The position numbers were made by a program, and so were the translations under genes. The notes beneath the pieces are model-generated. The model saw nothing but the letters and a program-made list of their open reading frames with translations, made no database searches and was not told where the DNA came from. From positions 1 to 42,136 of the forward strand of contig CANHDW010000005.1 in assembly GCA_947459525.1 (NCBI GenBank): a DNA stretch of 42,136 nucleotides. The letters are read 5' to 3'. Shown in pieces: positions 1 to 9,827 of the stretch (the stretch's first letter is position 1; every line of letters begins with the position of its first letter). The stretch is from Candidatus Caenarcanales bacterium. GTDB lineage: Bacteria; Cyanobacteriota; Vampirovibrionia; LMEP-6097.

Positions 1-1536
1 AAAAAGCTCACTGTGAGTCTGCGAGATTTGTACCTTATATTCTTCAGCTAAGGATTGATTATCTAAAAACTTTATTAATCTAGCTTCAGATTCTGTAAAC
101 TTACCGATCATAAATTCTGCTACAGCTAAAAGCCTTTCTGCGTCAGGAAATAATTTTAAGTCCAGTTTAGAAGCTACTTCATAAGCTGTTCTATATTCCT
201 GTAAATCTAAATATATTTTTACTTTTGTATGATTAAAGTAAAAGGCTGCGTATGAACTTGGTAAGCACTTTTCTAAACCATCATCACAAAGGCTAAGAAT
301 AGATTTTAATTCTTCATTAAACTCTTCTTCCTCTGAGCTTCTTTTTAGTAGTAGAATTCTTGCATCTATTTCTGGTAAAAGAATATGCGTGAAATATTTA
401 GAGATCTCTTTATCTTTAATGGTTCTCCAGAGATTTTGAATTTTGGGAATTAAAGATTTTAGATTACTAATGAGCTTTTCAGAAGTATATTTCTCAATTC
501 CTAGAGGCTCACTGAAAAAGATACATTCATGAAGTAGTTCTCTCAAACCTAATTTTTGTAAATTTTTAAGCTCATCAGATGATTGAAGAATAGCTTCTAA
601 TAATTCTTTTGCTTTATTATAATTTTTATTTTTGTAATAAAACACTGCTAAAGATGCTTTATAAATAGGTTTTACTTTAAATAAAGGGTCTATTTCTTGA
701 AGAAAAATCTCAAGATCCTTTTTTCTACTTAGGTTCATTATTTTCAAATTAATAGCTTGTTCATTTTCAGGGTCTATACTTAAAACTTCTTCTAATTCAT
801 CTAAGCCTTTTTCAGATTCATTTATGGTGAAATAAGCTTTAGCTTTATTTAAATGTTCTTCACTAGAGTCTTTCTCGCAGTGCGTGCTTACTTTTAAATA
901 GTGGTTTGATATTTCATCTTTGATAGAAGTGTCAGCAAAGGAAGAATATTTAGTTTCAAAAATTTTTGCCTTCAATAGGGAAATCTGATACTTAAACTCT
1001 TTTGATAATCTATCGAAATTATTATCAGTTTTTTTTAATAGATCTAGTGAAGAGTCTAGCTTTAGGTCATCATAGTAATCGTTTGCTAGGCTGATTATAG
1101 TCGATATATTAAAATATTTTTCCTGCTCATCATTGGTAAAATAACGATGAAAAATATCTAGATTTGTATCTAGTAACTCAAGTAAATTCTCCCAGCCATA
1201 AATCTGAGTATTAAGTTTTAAACATTCATCTTGTAAATTTTTATCTCTATCAGCAGTAGTGGCGAAGCATATTTCGTAATTTTCATGGGGAAAGCTTTTA
1301 AATTTTTCTATATCCTCTTTAACTTCTGTTAGAGTCAGCTTATCGCTACGTACTTTACACTGAATTACTTTTTTCGCTTGAGGAAAATAAAGATCTATTC
1401 CGTGCTGTGCCTGCCCTTTTCTGCCATATTTATCTCCAGATGAATCTTTAAAAACAGCTTTAAATAGATCTAAACAAAAAGTCTCAAAATCTGATTCATT
1501 TTTAAATTTAGGTAATTGATATTGAGAGGGTTTCAT
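1..1536 (-). CDS. Mrr-like PD-(D/E)XK nuclease fused to TPR-like repeats (C-terminus cut by window edge)
   Basis: An open frame runs from ATG (complement of 1534-1536) to the window edge without a stop, giving 512 codons of an incomplete protein. Residues about 10-85 look like a restriction-endonuclease fold of the Mrr type: a GRKGQAQHGIDL segment (Asp as metal ligand) followed by VIQCK (a Q-x-K variant of the E-x-K motif). The rest is helical with repeated units such as NKAKELLEAI and the A-Y-F patterns of TPR-like solenoids. Nucleases of this type are known from defence proteins that cut invading DNA; here that role is inferred from the motif and from the restriction-like neighbours. It is divergent from the ATPase at 1679. 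No Shine-Dalgarno precedes the ATG. I cannot see the C-terminus, so another domain may follow. Nuclease call fairly sure, biological role not. Confidence 0.75.
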   Translation of the reverse strand, partial: MKPSQYQLPKFKNESDFETFCLDLFKAVFKDSSGDKYGRKGQAQHGIDLYFPQAKKVIQCKVRSDKLTLTEVKEDIEKFKSFPHENYEICFATTADRDKNLQDECLKLNTQIYGWENLLELLDTNLDIFHRYFTNDEQEKYFNISTIISLANDYYDDLKLDSSLDLLKKTDNNFDRLSKEFKYQISLLKAKIFETKYSSFADTSIKDEISNHYLKVSTHCEKDSSEEHLNKAKAYFTINESEKGLDELEEVLSIDPENEQAINLKIMNLSRKKDLEIFLQEIDPLFKVKPIYKASLAVFYYKNKNYNKAKELLEAILQSSDELKNLQKLGLRELLHECIFFSEPLGIEKYTSEKLISNLKSLIPKIQNLWRTIKDKEISKYFTHILLPEIDARILLLKRSSEEEEFNEELKSILSLCDDGLEKCLPSSYAAFYFNHTKVKIYLDLQEYRTAYEVASKLDLKLFPDAERLLAVAEFMIGKFTESEARLIKFLDNQSLAEEYKVQISQTHSELF

Positions 1537-1623
1537 TAAAATCTGATTTAATTAAAATATCTATTAACTAATATTCTATCCCAAAATTTTCACTTGAATT
1601 ATTTACTTGGCTCCTGAGAGATA

Positions 1624-1653
1624 AAGTCTAAAATAACGGGTTATTTTAGACTT
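1624..1653. repeat. perfect 13-bp inverted repeat in divergent promoter region
   Basis: Arms 1624-1636 (AAGTCTAAAATAA) and 1641-1653 are perfect reverse complements around the loop CGGG. It lies between two divergent genes, so it is not a terminator of either. It ends 8 bases before the TATAAT of the 1679 gene, where an operator would lie. Confidence 0.75.
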
Positions 1654-1661
1654 ACCAAGGG

Positions 1662-1667
1662 TATAAT
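1662..1667 (+). promoter_or_regulatory. -10 box TATAAT of the AAA/DUF4143 gene
   Basis: A perfect TATAAT lies 11 bases before the ATG at 1679, predicting a start of transcription around 1674 and a leader of only about five bases. No Shine-Dalgarno sequence can fit. A good -35 box is not visible; its position is occupied by the inverted repeat. Confidence 0.55.
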
Positions 1668-1678
1668 TATGGGATAAT

Positions 1679-3016
1679 ATGTATCGTTTTGTCGAAGAGG
1701 ATTTAAAGCTTTGGAAAAAAAAGAAAAAGCCCTTACCTATACTTTTGCGTGGTGCTAGGCAGGTCGGTAAATCCTTTACAGTAAGGGAGTTTGCTAAAAA
1801 TAACTTTGATAATTTTTGTGAAATTAATTTTGAGAGAGATGAAAAGGCAAAATTATATTTCGAGAATTTAGATGTCAAGAACATAATTTTAAAACTCAGC
1901 TCTTTTACAAATACTAAAATCAGTAAAGGAAAGACGCTACTTTTTTTAGATGAGATACAGCAATGTCCCAAAGCCATTTTAGCTTTGAGATATTTTTATG
2001 AAGATATGCCAGGCTTGCATGTAATAGGGGCTGGCTCTTTAGTAGATTTTGCCTTGAAATCTGGTGAATATGCTGTACCAGTGGGCAGGGTGCAGTATTT
2101 TTTTATGGCACCCATGTCTTTTTCAGAGTTTTTATTAGCAGCGAATAAAAAGGCTTATCTCGATTATATTAATAATCTTTCTTTTGAGCAAAAAGATGAT
2201 TCTGTGATGCATGAAAGGCTTTTAGAAGAATTTCGCATGTATATGTTATTAGGTGGTATGCCAGCGGTGCTAGAGGATTATTTTACTAATCAAGATTTAC
2301 TAGAAGCTTTTAATAGACAGAGTTCTATACTTCTTTCTTATAAAGATGATTTTTCTAAATATTCTAAACACCATCAGTATAAGTATTTGCAGAGCGTTTT
2401 ATTAAAAACTCCTCGGCTGATTGGTTCGAAGCTTAAATATTCACAGATTGATTCTGATTATAAGTCTGCTGATATTAAGGAGGCTCTGATTTTATTGAGT
2501 AGAGCTAATTTGATTCATTTGGTTCCTAGAACTAGTGGGGCTGGTTTACCACTTGGAGCAGAAGCTTCAGATAAGCATTTTAAAGCGATTTTTTTAGATA
2601 TTGGGTTAATTCAAAAGCTACTCGGTCTTAATAATGAAATTATTAATGCTAGTGATTTTCACTCTATTGCCACTGGGGCTTTAACTGAGCAGTTTGTAGG
2701 TCAGGAGCTGCTGAGTTATATAAACCCTTACGATGAAAAAAAATTATATTTTTGGGAAAGGGAAGATAAATCTAATGCTGCTGAGATCGATTATTTACAT
2801 GTCTGTGACGGTAAAATTTATCCGATAGAAGTAAAAGCAGCGAAGGCTGGGCGTTTGAAGAGTTTACGTATATTTATGGAAACTTTTAAAAGTCCTTTTG
2901 GGCTTAGGATTTCACAAAGAGAGCTTTCATTTGAAGATGGTATACTCTCTGTGCCACTTTATGCTGTATCGAATTTAGATCGCTTGATTAGGGAAGCTAC
3001 CCGAAAAAAAGTCTAG
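1679..3016 (+). CDS. AAA_14 ATPase with C-terminal DUF4143 nuclease-like domain
   Basis: A 445-residue P-loop ATPase. Walker A is GARQVGKS (Lys31), Walker B is LLFLDEIQ (Asp91-Glu92), and a sensor-like HVIGAGS follows. The C-terminal half is the DUF4143 domain and carries AAEIDYL (Asp371) and IEVKAAK (Glu384, Lys386), the D-x(n)-E-x-K spacing of the PD-(D/E)XK nuclease fold. The family is widespread and of unknown cellular function; it is often patchily distributed, as expected for accessory genes. The gene is convergent with the methyltransferase, and the two stop codons share the palindrome CTAG at 3013-3016. It resembles the ATPase at 9856 in architecture but is clearly diverged from it. 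Family sure; function unknown. Confidence 0.88.
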   Translation: MYRFVEEDLKLWKKKKKPLPILLRGARQVGKSFTVREFAKNNFDNFCEINFERDEKAKLYFENLDVKNIILKLSSFTNTKISKGKTLLFLDEIQQCPKAILALRYFYEDMPGLHVIGAGSLVDFALKSGEYAVPVGRVQYFFMAPMSFSEFLLAANKKAYLDYINNLSFEQKDDSVMHERLLEEFRMYMLLGGMPAVLEDYFTNQDLLEAFNRQSSILLSYKDDFSKYSKHHQYKYLQSVLLKTPRLIGSKLKYSQIDSDYKSADIKEALILLSRANLIHLVPRTSGAGLPLGAEASDKHFKAIFLDIGLIQKLLGLNNEIINASDFHSIATGALTEQFVGQELLSYINPYDEKKLYFWEREDKSNAAEIDYLHVCDGKIYPIEVKAAKAGRLKSLRIFMETFKSPFGLRISQRELSFEDGILSVPLYAVSNLDRLIREATRKKV

Positions 3017-6000
3017 GAAGCCTGTTCAATAAGCTTGATTTCTTCAGAATTTAATTCATAGAGTTTATAAATTAACTTATCTATCTCTGACTCGATTTCG
3101 TGAATTTCTGATTGTAATTTTTTGTCTTCATGATAACCCTCTTTTTCTGTTCTCAATAAGATTTTATCGACTAGTGTTTCGATGTTTTTAATTGTGCTTT
3201 GATTTATTTTATTGATTAAAGGTATTGGAATGGCTTCGACAAAGACTTTGAAATATCTACAGCTTTTATCTCCTAGTCCAGATGCAATTAGCGGAAAGTA
3301 CCACTTATTAAGTCGGGAGTTAAGGACAGCTATTAAATATTTAATTTCATCGCCAAGAATCATGTAGACAGTGTTATTAAAATATAAATTTTCATTTAAG
3401 AAGACAAAAGACGGTTCTTTTGCAATATCACTCCAAATTATTTTTTCTTTTTCAAAATCATCATAATAACTGCATGCTCGCAAATTCCACCAATTCGCTC
3501 CTTGATCATCTCTAATAACAGCTTTTGTTTGGAATTTAAGCAGGTGATTATAAACAGCTGGAAAGAGTTTAGGAATATCAAGATCAAAACCAGTATTAAT
3601 AAGCCAATTATCCACCCAAGTATAAGAATATTTACTGATATTCTTTCCTTTCAGTAGGGGTCTTATAATTTCTATACTCTTAGGATCTGCTTTACATAAG
3701 CTTTCTTTGGTAGCAGTATCTATGATGAATGCTTCATTTAAGCCAGTTAATAAACCTCTTTGCATTCGTATATTCCAATTCCGAAGAGGTTTACCCAATT
3801 TTTCTATTTTCTGTTTCAGCTTATACTCTGCATCATTCCCAATAAACCATGCTTCAGCATTGGGTTTATTTAAAATTATCGAATTTTGATTAATAAAATC
3901 TATTAAGGGTAAATCTGACTTTTTATACTGAGTAGCATTAAGAGCAATAGAAGTGTTAGGTTTCTTTTGTAGAAAAAGTATATTAGTATCTACTGTCGCA
4001 GACTCGAATACAGCTGGTCCTAAATCAATTAATTTTAAAGGATTATATTTAATAAAGAAATTTCTGAGCTTATGACCATAATTAGCTCTCATCCATTTAT
4101 TACTAGTGATATAAGATAAATGACCATTGCTTTTCAGCATATTTACAGCATGTTCATAAAATAGACAATATAGATCACCGCTAGAATCATAAGTTTGATA
4201 AGAAGCTTTTTTATAAAGCTCCTGCAAAGGATTTTTCTTTAATTTCTGCAATTGCACATACGGCGGATTCCCAATCACTATATCAAAGCCATCTAAAGTA
4301 AACATAAAATGGGTATCAAAAAAACCGCAAACACTCTCAGAATCAAAGGGCTGATAGCTCTCTAGCTGCTGCTGCCTCTCTGAAATACCTGTACGATTAT
4401 TATTAAAAATATTTTTACCAAGTAACTTCTGGAATTCTCCCTGTAATTTTTTCTTTTCAGAAGGTTTACTAGTAAAATACTGCTCCTGAAGAGATTTTAA
4501 TGATTTTTCAAATCCTGCATTGTCAAAAAGACTAAGCTGAGAGTTCTCTTTAAGAGGAATTAAACTATTAGCACAGATAAATTTAAAATCTAAATTAGGT
4601 AAAGGTTCTATACCAGAATTATCAGCTGAGTTTTTTAATTCTATATCTACGACTAGGCTTAGCCATACTCTTAGCCTAGATATCTCTATAGCAGTGGGTT
4701 CTATATCTACACCATAGATATTTTCAGATATTATCCCTTTTTTAGTTTTATAGCTATCTAATCTGCCATCTAATCTAGCATAGGTACTGACTAAAATCTG
4801 TAAAATCCCCATCGGGAAGGCTCCAGAGCCGCAAGCTGGGTCGATGATTTTTAAATTATCTAAAGCCTCAATTAGACGAGCTTTATAAGGATTTAACTCA
4901 GCTCTATCATTCTTATAATCAAACTCATGTTCTTTTTTATCTAATAGTAAATTTAAAATCTTCTCTTTTCTGCTATCTTCTCCGAGTTTTTCAGCAAGAT
5001 AAAGTCTAAGACTCTCTCTGCACATATAGTCTACGATTTCACGAGGTGTATAGAAAGCACCTTTAGCTTTTCTAGCCTGCTCTCCCGTCTCATTAGACTG
5101 CTCAGCGAGAAGATTTTCGAAGATACGCCCTAACATCTCTGGATCTATAGCTACCTGCTGGAAATCACTACTACTCTCATCAGTAGTGAAATTATACTTA
5201 TCTAAAAAATCATAGAAAAAGTCTATAAAATAATCATCAGGAAAAGATACTTTTTTCTCCCTGTAGTAATCATGCTTTCTCGGCTCGAATAAGCCACCAT
5301 TTAAAAATGGGGTCTTACGGTCTAGATTATTTCTCTCATTCTGTGGGGTATTTAGTACATCGAAAAAAAGAATTTCTAATTTTTTATGATAAAACTCTGT
5401 AGCTGTAAGGCTTTTAGCCTCAAAGTAATTAAATTCTTCTGCGATGATATTTTTTTTTCTTAAAAACCAACAAAAAATAATTCGCCCTATTAATCTTGTA
5501 GTGAATTGTTTTGCGGTATATTCATCTAAAATCTTATTAGTGACTAAATGCTGTACCTCTCTAGTAAAGAGTTCTGCGATATTACGGTAAAACTCTTTAT
5601 TTAAAGGATGTATATCGAAGCTATCCCAGAGTATTTGATGTAAAGTCTTTTTATGAGTGTCTTCTGGGCTGTTATACCATTTTTCAAAGATTTGCTTCTG
5701 AGTATTAGTAAGAGCTTTATGTAATTCTAAAGTCCTGATTTTATAATTACTGCTAAGTGCGATAATAAGCCGATCAGCTTTATCTGGCACTATAAAATCT
5801 ATACCTAAGTTCTCATCAGCGTATAAAAGCTCATCATCTTCATAATTAGAGGTAACACGATGCACTAGATTAGAAATAGTTCTACGATTAGTTTTCTTAG
5901 CCCAGAAAAGTTTAAAATCTATATTACGCTGGTTTTTACTAGCTAATTGATAGTAGGCTTTTCTATCGCTGTATTTAGGTGCTTTATGCGTCCAAGTGTT

Positions 6001-6204
6001 ATTTACTGGTTTTTGTAAAACATCATTTGAGAAAAGTAATTCTGTTTTATTTATCTCTTCTGGTATTTTTAATAAGGCTACTAATCTTTCTGCGATTAAA
6101 TGACAGCTTTCAAAGCTTTTAATCTCAGCAGCCTCTTTCAGGCTAATATCTATACTCGCAAATATTTCTTGAATGCTGATATTGTTACTTGTTTTGCTTA
6201 GCAT
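3013..6204 (-). CDS. Eco57I/type IIG-like N6-adenine DNA methyltransferase
   Basis: A 1063-residue class I DNA methyltransferase. Motif I is DPACGSGAF (456-463, binds S-adenosylmethionine), followed by NIYGVDIEPTAIEISRLR, and the catalytic motif IV is IGNPPYVQL (Asn646-Pro-Pro-Tyr649) of the adenine-N6 class. The C-terminal third resembles a target-recognition domain (PLLKGKNISKY region) and ends in a helical segment. I cannot see a clear PD-(D/E)XK motif in the N-terminus, so cleavage activity is not supported in this chain. The start codon lies inside the end of the helicase gene (20-base overlap), so translation is probably coupled. Together the two genes look like a restriction-modification type module in which this protein marks self DNA and the helicase/PLD protein acts on unmodified DNA; the division of labour is inferred. 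Confidence 0.87.
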   Translation of the reverse strand: MLSKTSNNISIQEIFASIDISLKEAAEIKSFESCHLIAERLVALLKIPEEINKTELLFSNDVLQKPVNNTWTHKAPKYSDRKAYYQLASKNQRNIDFKLFWAKKTNRRTISNLVHRVTSNYEDDELLYADENLGIDFIVPDKADRLIIALSSNYKIRTLELHKALTNTQKQIFEKWYNSPEDTHKKTLHQILWDSFDIHPLNKEFYRNIAELFTREVQHLVTNKILDEYTAKQFTTRLIGRIIFCWFLRKKNIIAEEFNYFEAKSLTATEFYHKKLEILFFDVLNTPQNERNNLDRKTPFLNGGLFEPRKHDYYREKKVSFPDDYFIDFFYDFLDKYNFTTDESSSDFQQVAIDPEMLGRIFENLLAEQSNETGEQARKAKGAFYTPREIVDYMCRESLRLYLAEKLGEDSRKEKILNLLLDKKEHEFDYKNDRAELNPYKARLIEALDNLKIIDPACGSGAFPMGILQILVSTYARLDGRLDSYKTKKGIISENIYGVDIEPTAIEISRLRVWLSLVVDIELKNSADNSGIEPLPNLDFKFICANSLIPLKENSQLSLFDNAGFEKSLKSLQEQYFTSKPSEKKKLQGEFQKLLGKNIFNNNRTGISERQQQLESYQPFDSESVCGFFDTHFMFTLDGFDIVIGNPPYVQLQKLKKNPLQELYKKASYQTYDSSGDLYCLFYEHAVNMLKSNGHLSYITSNKWMRANYGHKLRNFFIKYNPLKLIDLGPAVFESATVDTNILFLQKKPNTSIALNATQYKKSDLPLIDFINQNSIILNKPNAEAWFIGNDAEYKLKQKIEKLGKPLRNWNIRMQRGLLTGLNEAFIIDTATKESLCKADPKSIEIIRPLLKGKNISKYSYTWVDNWLINTGFDLDIPKLFPAVYNHLLKFQTKAVIRDDQGANWWNLRACSYYDDFEKEKIIWSDIAKEPSFVFLNENLYFNNTVYMILGDEIKYLIAVLNSRLNKWYFPLIASGLGDKSCRYFKVFVEAIPIPLINKINQSTIKNIETLVDKILLRTEKEGYHEDKKLQSEIHEIESEIDKLIYKLYELNSEEIKLIEQAS

Positions 6205-9200
6205 AGAAAAGGATAGGAATTATTTTATCGGGTTGAATAGTCTCTCTTTTATCATAGCTTGATTCACGAGCTATTTTAAGCAGTTTATCTAGCTCATTAT
6301 AAAAAGCTTTATTATCTCGCTGTAATTTAAGAACCAGCCTTAATAAACTAGACAGCTCTTTTTTAATCAAATGATTAGTAGTTTTAAAAGCTTCTTTTAC
6401 TGTCTTTAAGTCTTCCTCACTATAATGCAGCCTAATCATTAATTTTAAAATCTCCTGCTCTTGACCTCTAAATGGCAGGCTCTCCGTCTCTGAGCTTAAG
6501 AGATAGTGTTTTCGCTCGCTGGCTATGTCCTTCAGCTCTTTTCGATTAAGGCTTATTTTATCTAAATCTCTCTCTGATTCTTCTTTAGTCGTCCTTAAAT
6601 AGTGCAGTGCCTCAAGATTATTCATTAATCCAATTTCTTCATAATTTCTATTCATCTTTAGAAAGCCTTTACTAATCAGCTTATCCTTGTGTAGCAGTTT
6701 ACTAAAAACTATTAGTTCTGCTGTTTTATTAATCTCCTTCTTAGGCATTAAGCCCCACTTACCATTAGCTATGCCATAAATAAGTTTTTTATACTCTTCA
6801 TCTTCCTCTTTATGAAAGCGTTTTAGATCTATAATAAATTCATCCTCAGCTAAAAGAAAGTCAGCAGCTTTTTCACTCTGTAGCATCGCCTCTATTCTTG
6901 CTTTCTCATCACTACTGTAAATGTTTTCTAGTGTCTCAGTGTATTCTACAGGATTCGCCACTTCACCTAATACAGACTGGTCATTGCCAATGGTTTGATT
7001 GATAATATTAATTTTACCTTCTAAGCGTTTTACTAATTTCAGGTAAGATTCTATGTTCTTCTCTGGGTGCATATTATAGATGAAAACCTCATCATATTTA
7101 GAGCCTAAGCGATTTATTCTACCGTTACGCTGAATCATCCTTACAGGGTTCCAGTGTAGATCATAGTTAATAATAATTCCCGCATCCTGTAAATTCTGCC
7201 CCTCTGAAAGAATGTCAGTAGAAAATAGATATTTTAATTCACTATCCTCATCTTTAAAGACATGATTTTTAGACTGGGGCGAGAATCGACTAGCGAGTGA
7301 CTCCGCTTCACTTCGATTACGAGAGGAGAGGAAAGCTATTTCAGCAGGCTTAATATTAGTGAGTTCCTCTTGATTTACTTTATTTTCCACTACTTCTCGA
7401 AGATATTCTATGGTATCTGCGAAATATGAAAAGATCAAAACCTTTTCAGAGCCTAGTTCTTGGAACTTTTTAATTAAGGCTGTGATTTTAGAATCATCTT
7501 TTTCTAAAATATCTAGGATTTTAGATATTACTCCTATTAATTCTAATTCCTTGTCTATATCCTCTTTTAAAGCATTGACCCTGTATCTATGAGGATCTAT
7601 ATTATCTAAGACACTTTCAGAAATTTCATAATCTTCATAAGTACTTTCATCACTGTTATTTAGAAGATCGAAATAGAGATCAGAATTTTTCAGTGAAACT
7701 ATATGATTATTATCAATTCCTTCTTTGAATATTAATAACTTTTCTTTATAGTGCTTGATAGAGTTTTTAATTGCTCTTATTGAAGATTCTAAACGCTTTA
7801 AAAACATGGTTCTAAATATTCCATAGATTCCCCTCTGTTGCTGCAATTCACGACTTTCATCACCATTGAGTTTCATTTCTTTGATTTGTGCTGGGGTTTT
7901 ACCATAGTATTTGGTTTGGTAAATTTTCCATCTGTATGGTACAAAGCCTAAAAGTAAAATCAATTGAAAAATAAAATGCGTAGGCGCTAAATCCTGTAAG
8001 CTTTCTAGACTTTTTTCTCGAATTAAAAGATCTAATTGATCTAAAGGGTGTTTTAAGAGTTCACATTTTTCTATAATTTCATCTGTATCTTTTCTATAAA
8101 TATCACTCAATGCTATTCTCTGACTCGTTATTTCAAGTATCTGCTTATTTAATTCTAGGGGTGTTTTATAAGCAAGATTTGCTGGTAAAGATTTAGGGAA
8201 ACCTTTTAATTCACCATTAATCATTAATTTCCCGTATTCTTTTTCAATTCCCTGCCTAGTTCTTCTTACGACCACTTCCCTGATTACTTTACTCATAACG
8301 CTTTTAATTTCTGAGTAGTCTATTTTTTCGGGTTCATCTTTATTAATGCACTTCTTTATTTTCTTCTGTAAGTCTTCAACTGCTGATACGAAATCTTTAG
8401 TAATGCTATTTCCAGTCTCACTATCTATAATATTTATATAAATAGAGCTGGTATCCCCTCGAGTCCCTAAAAGGATTTGGTTAGTAATATCCTGTAATTC
8501 ATTATTAATAGGAGTAGCTGTAAGTAAAAGTACATGTGCTTTTTTATTATTTCTAATCCATTCAAGTAATTTCTGATACCTCGCTCCATTAGTCTTTCTA
8601 AGATTATGAGACTCATCTATGACGAATAAAGAGACTTCGGCGATATTATCTAAACGCATCTCTGCTTCTATTTCATTTAAATTCTGAAGAGTAATAATGC
8701 TCTGTATTTGCAGACCTTGTTTAAGAGTTTCTTTGCCCCATTGTTCTTTTAAAGATTTCGGTGCGACTATTACTACTCTTTTACGTCCATCGGGGCTATT
8801 AATATATTCTTGAATAACACCTATCGCAGTGATGGTTTTACCTAAACCTACTGAGTCTGATAGCATAGTAGTTCGATGTTTTTTTAATTTTCTAAGAAGC
8901 TGCTGTATATTTTTTTTCTGAAACTCAAGAAGCTCATAAGCAGCATTTTTAGAATCTGAAATCGGCTCATCTTCTAGCTCTTCTTGATACAGTTCATAGA
9001 GTGTTTTAATATAAGTCTCATAGGGACTGAAAAGTACATCACCGACGGGAGACTGTTCTAGAAGCTCAGTGAAGCGTCCAGTCCAATTCTCTGTTTTTTC
9101 ATCTTCCCATAATTCATTAAACCAGAATAGATGACCTGTTTCCTGTGCTTGGTTTTTCGGTGCGTATAGCACTACTCGCTCATCTGCTTCTAGCGCGTTT

Positions 9201-9661
9201 AATTCTGTATTAGAGTTCAAGCCATTACCTGTAAAGTTAGATGAACCTATAATACCTATGGCTTTCGAGGATTCAAAATTACCGAATATATAAGATTTAG
9301 CATGTAGAAAAGACTGCCTATAAACTCTTACTTCTAAGATATCTTTTTCAATCAATTCTTTAATAGCCTTAATACTGCTTATGAGTTCTTTGTCGGGACT
9401 TAAGGCTTCAAGATCCTGAAAAATGTCTCTATCAGGGTAATCTGGCTCAGGTCTATTTAACTTATGCCTAGGAATCAATAACTCACGTCCTATTAAGAGT
9501 CGTATTTTTTTATAAGTTTTAAAACTATCTAAGAACTCTTTAATACCGTGTATATCCCAGTAGCCAGTCGCTATGGATATTTCATCATATTCACTTACTA
9601 ACTGCTTTAAAACATCAGCTAGAATTTTTCTTTTATTATCAATAATTTTAGGTAGGCTCAT
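6185..9661 (-). CDS. SNF2/DEAD-like helicase with N-terminal phospholipase-D-like nuclease domain
   Basis: A 1158-residue protein. Residues 1-200 form a PLD-like domain with one H-x-K motif (SFLHAKSYIFG, His120/Lys122) and the downstream GSSNFTG (139-145), the arrangement of PLD-type nucleases that dimerise to build an active site. The SNF2 motor follows: Walker A SVGLGKT (Lys275), DESH box (349-352), LLLTATPINN, and in the second lobe LSEGQNLQDAG and the motif VI QRNGRINRLGS (from Gln844). A large helical insert lies between the lobes. A Shine-Dalgarno GGTGGAG (within 9668-9675) precedes the ATG, unlike most genes here. PLD-helicase plus methyltransferase pairs recall DISARM and related restriction systems, but DrmA and DrmB are not seen in this window. 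Domain calls are sure, system type is not. Confidence 0.88.
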   Translation of the reverse strand: MSLPKIIDNKRKILADVLKQLVSEYDEISIATGYWDIHGIKEFLDSFKTYKKIRLLIGRELLIPRHKLNRPEPDYPDRDIFQDLEALSPDKELISSIKAIKELIEKDILEVRVYRQSFLHAKSYIFGNFESSKAIGIIGSSNFTGNGLNSNTELNALEADERVVLYAPKNQAQETGHLFWFNELWEDEKTENWTGRFTELLEQSPVGDVLFSPYETYIKTLYELYQEELEDEPISDSKNAAYELLEFQKKNIQQLLRKLKKHRTTMLSDSVGLGKTITAIGVIQEYINSPDGRKRVVIVAPKSLKEQWGKETLKQGLQIQSIITLQNLNEIEAEMRLDNIAEVSLFVIDESHNLRKTNGARYQKLLEWIRNNKKAHVLLLTATPINNELQDITNQILLGTRGDTSSIYINIIDSETGNSITKDFVSAVEDLQKKIKKCINKDEPEKIDYSEIKSVMSKVIREVVVRRTRQGIEKEYGKLMINGELKGFPKSLPANLAYKTPLELNKQILEITSQRIALSDIYRKDTDEIIEKCELLKHPLDQLDLLIREKSLESLQDLAPTHFIFQLILLLGFVPYRWKIYQTKYYGKTPAQIKEMKLNGDESRELQQQRGIYGIFRTMFLKRLESSIRAIKNSIKHYKEKLLIFKEGIDNNHIVSLKNSDLYFDLLNNSDESTYEDYEISESVLDNIDPHRYRVNALKEDIDKELELIGVISKILDILEKDDSKITALIKKFQELGSEKVLIFSYFADTIEYLREVVENKVNQEELTNIKPAEIAFLSSRNRSEAESLASRFSPQSKNHVFKDEDSELKYLFSTDILSEGQNLQDAGIIINYDLHWNPVRMIQRNGRINRLGSKYDEVFIYNMHPEKNIESYLKLVKRLEGKINIINQTIGNDQSVLGEVANPVEYTETLENIYSSDEKARIEAMLQSEKAADFLLAEDEFIIDLKRFHKEEDEEYKKLIYGIANGKWGLMPKKEINKTAELIVFSKLLHKDKLISKGFLKMNRNYEEIGLMNNLEALHYLRTTKEESERDLDKISLNRKELKDIASERKHYLLSSETESLPFRGQEQEILKLMIRLHYSEEDLKTVKEAFKTTNHLIKKELSSLLRLVLKLQRDNKAFYNELDKLLKIARESSYDKRETIQPDKIIPILFYAKQNK

Positions 9662-9710
9662 AAATTAGCTCCACCAAAAATCATAATCTAAATTAGACTG
9701 AGAGGATTTT

Positions 9711-9716
9711 AATATA
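9711..9716 (-). promoter_or_regulatory. possible -10 box of the helicase-methyltransferase operon
   Basis: On the minus strand the hexamer TATATT lies about 50 bases before the helicase start and would give a leader that carries the GGTGGAG ribosome site. No clear -35 box is seen. Confidence 0.35.
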
Positions 9717-9780
9717 GTGTTTTACGCTGTAGAAATTTAGAAATCTTAATAATGCTATTACTTCTATATTTCATCTCCGA

Positions 9781-9823
9781 ATTTTTACTAAATTTCAAGT
9801 TTGACTTGAGATTTAGTAAAAAT
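9781..9823. repeat. 20-bp inverted repeat (one mismatch) in divergent promoter region
   Basis: Arms 9781-9800 and 9804-9823 pair over 20 positions with one mismatch (9794/9810) around the loop TTG. It lies between the divergent helicase and second ATPase genes, just upstream of the extended -10 box of the latter. Position and form repeat what is seen before the first ATPase (1624-1653), but the sequences differ. Operator or structured site; not a terminator by position. Confidence 0.75.
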
Positions 9824-9827
9824 AATG

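Noticed and set aside
6185-9661. Complete DISARM locus
   Set aside because: No DrmA or DrmB (DUF1998) gene is visible in the window; only the helicase, PLD and methyltransferase parts are present.
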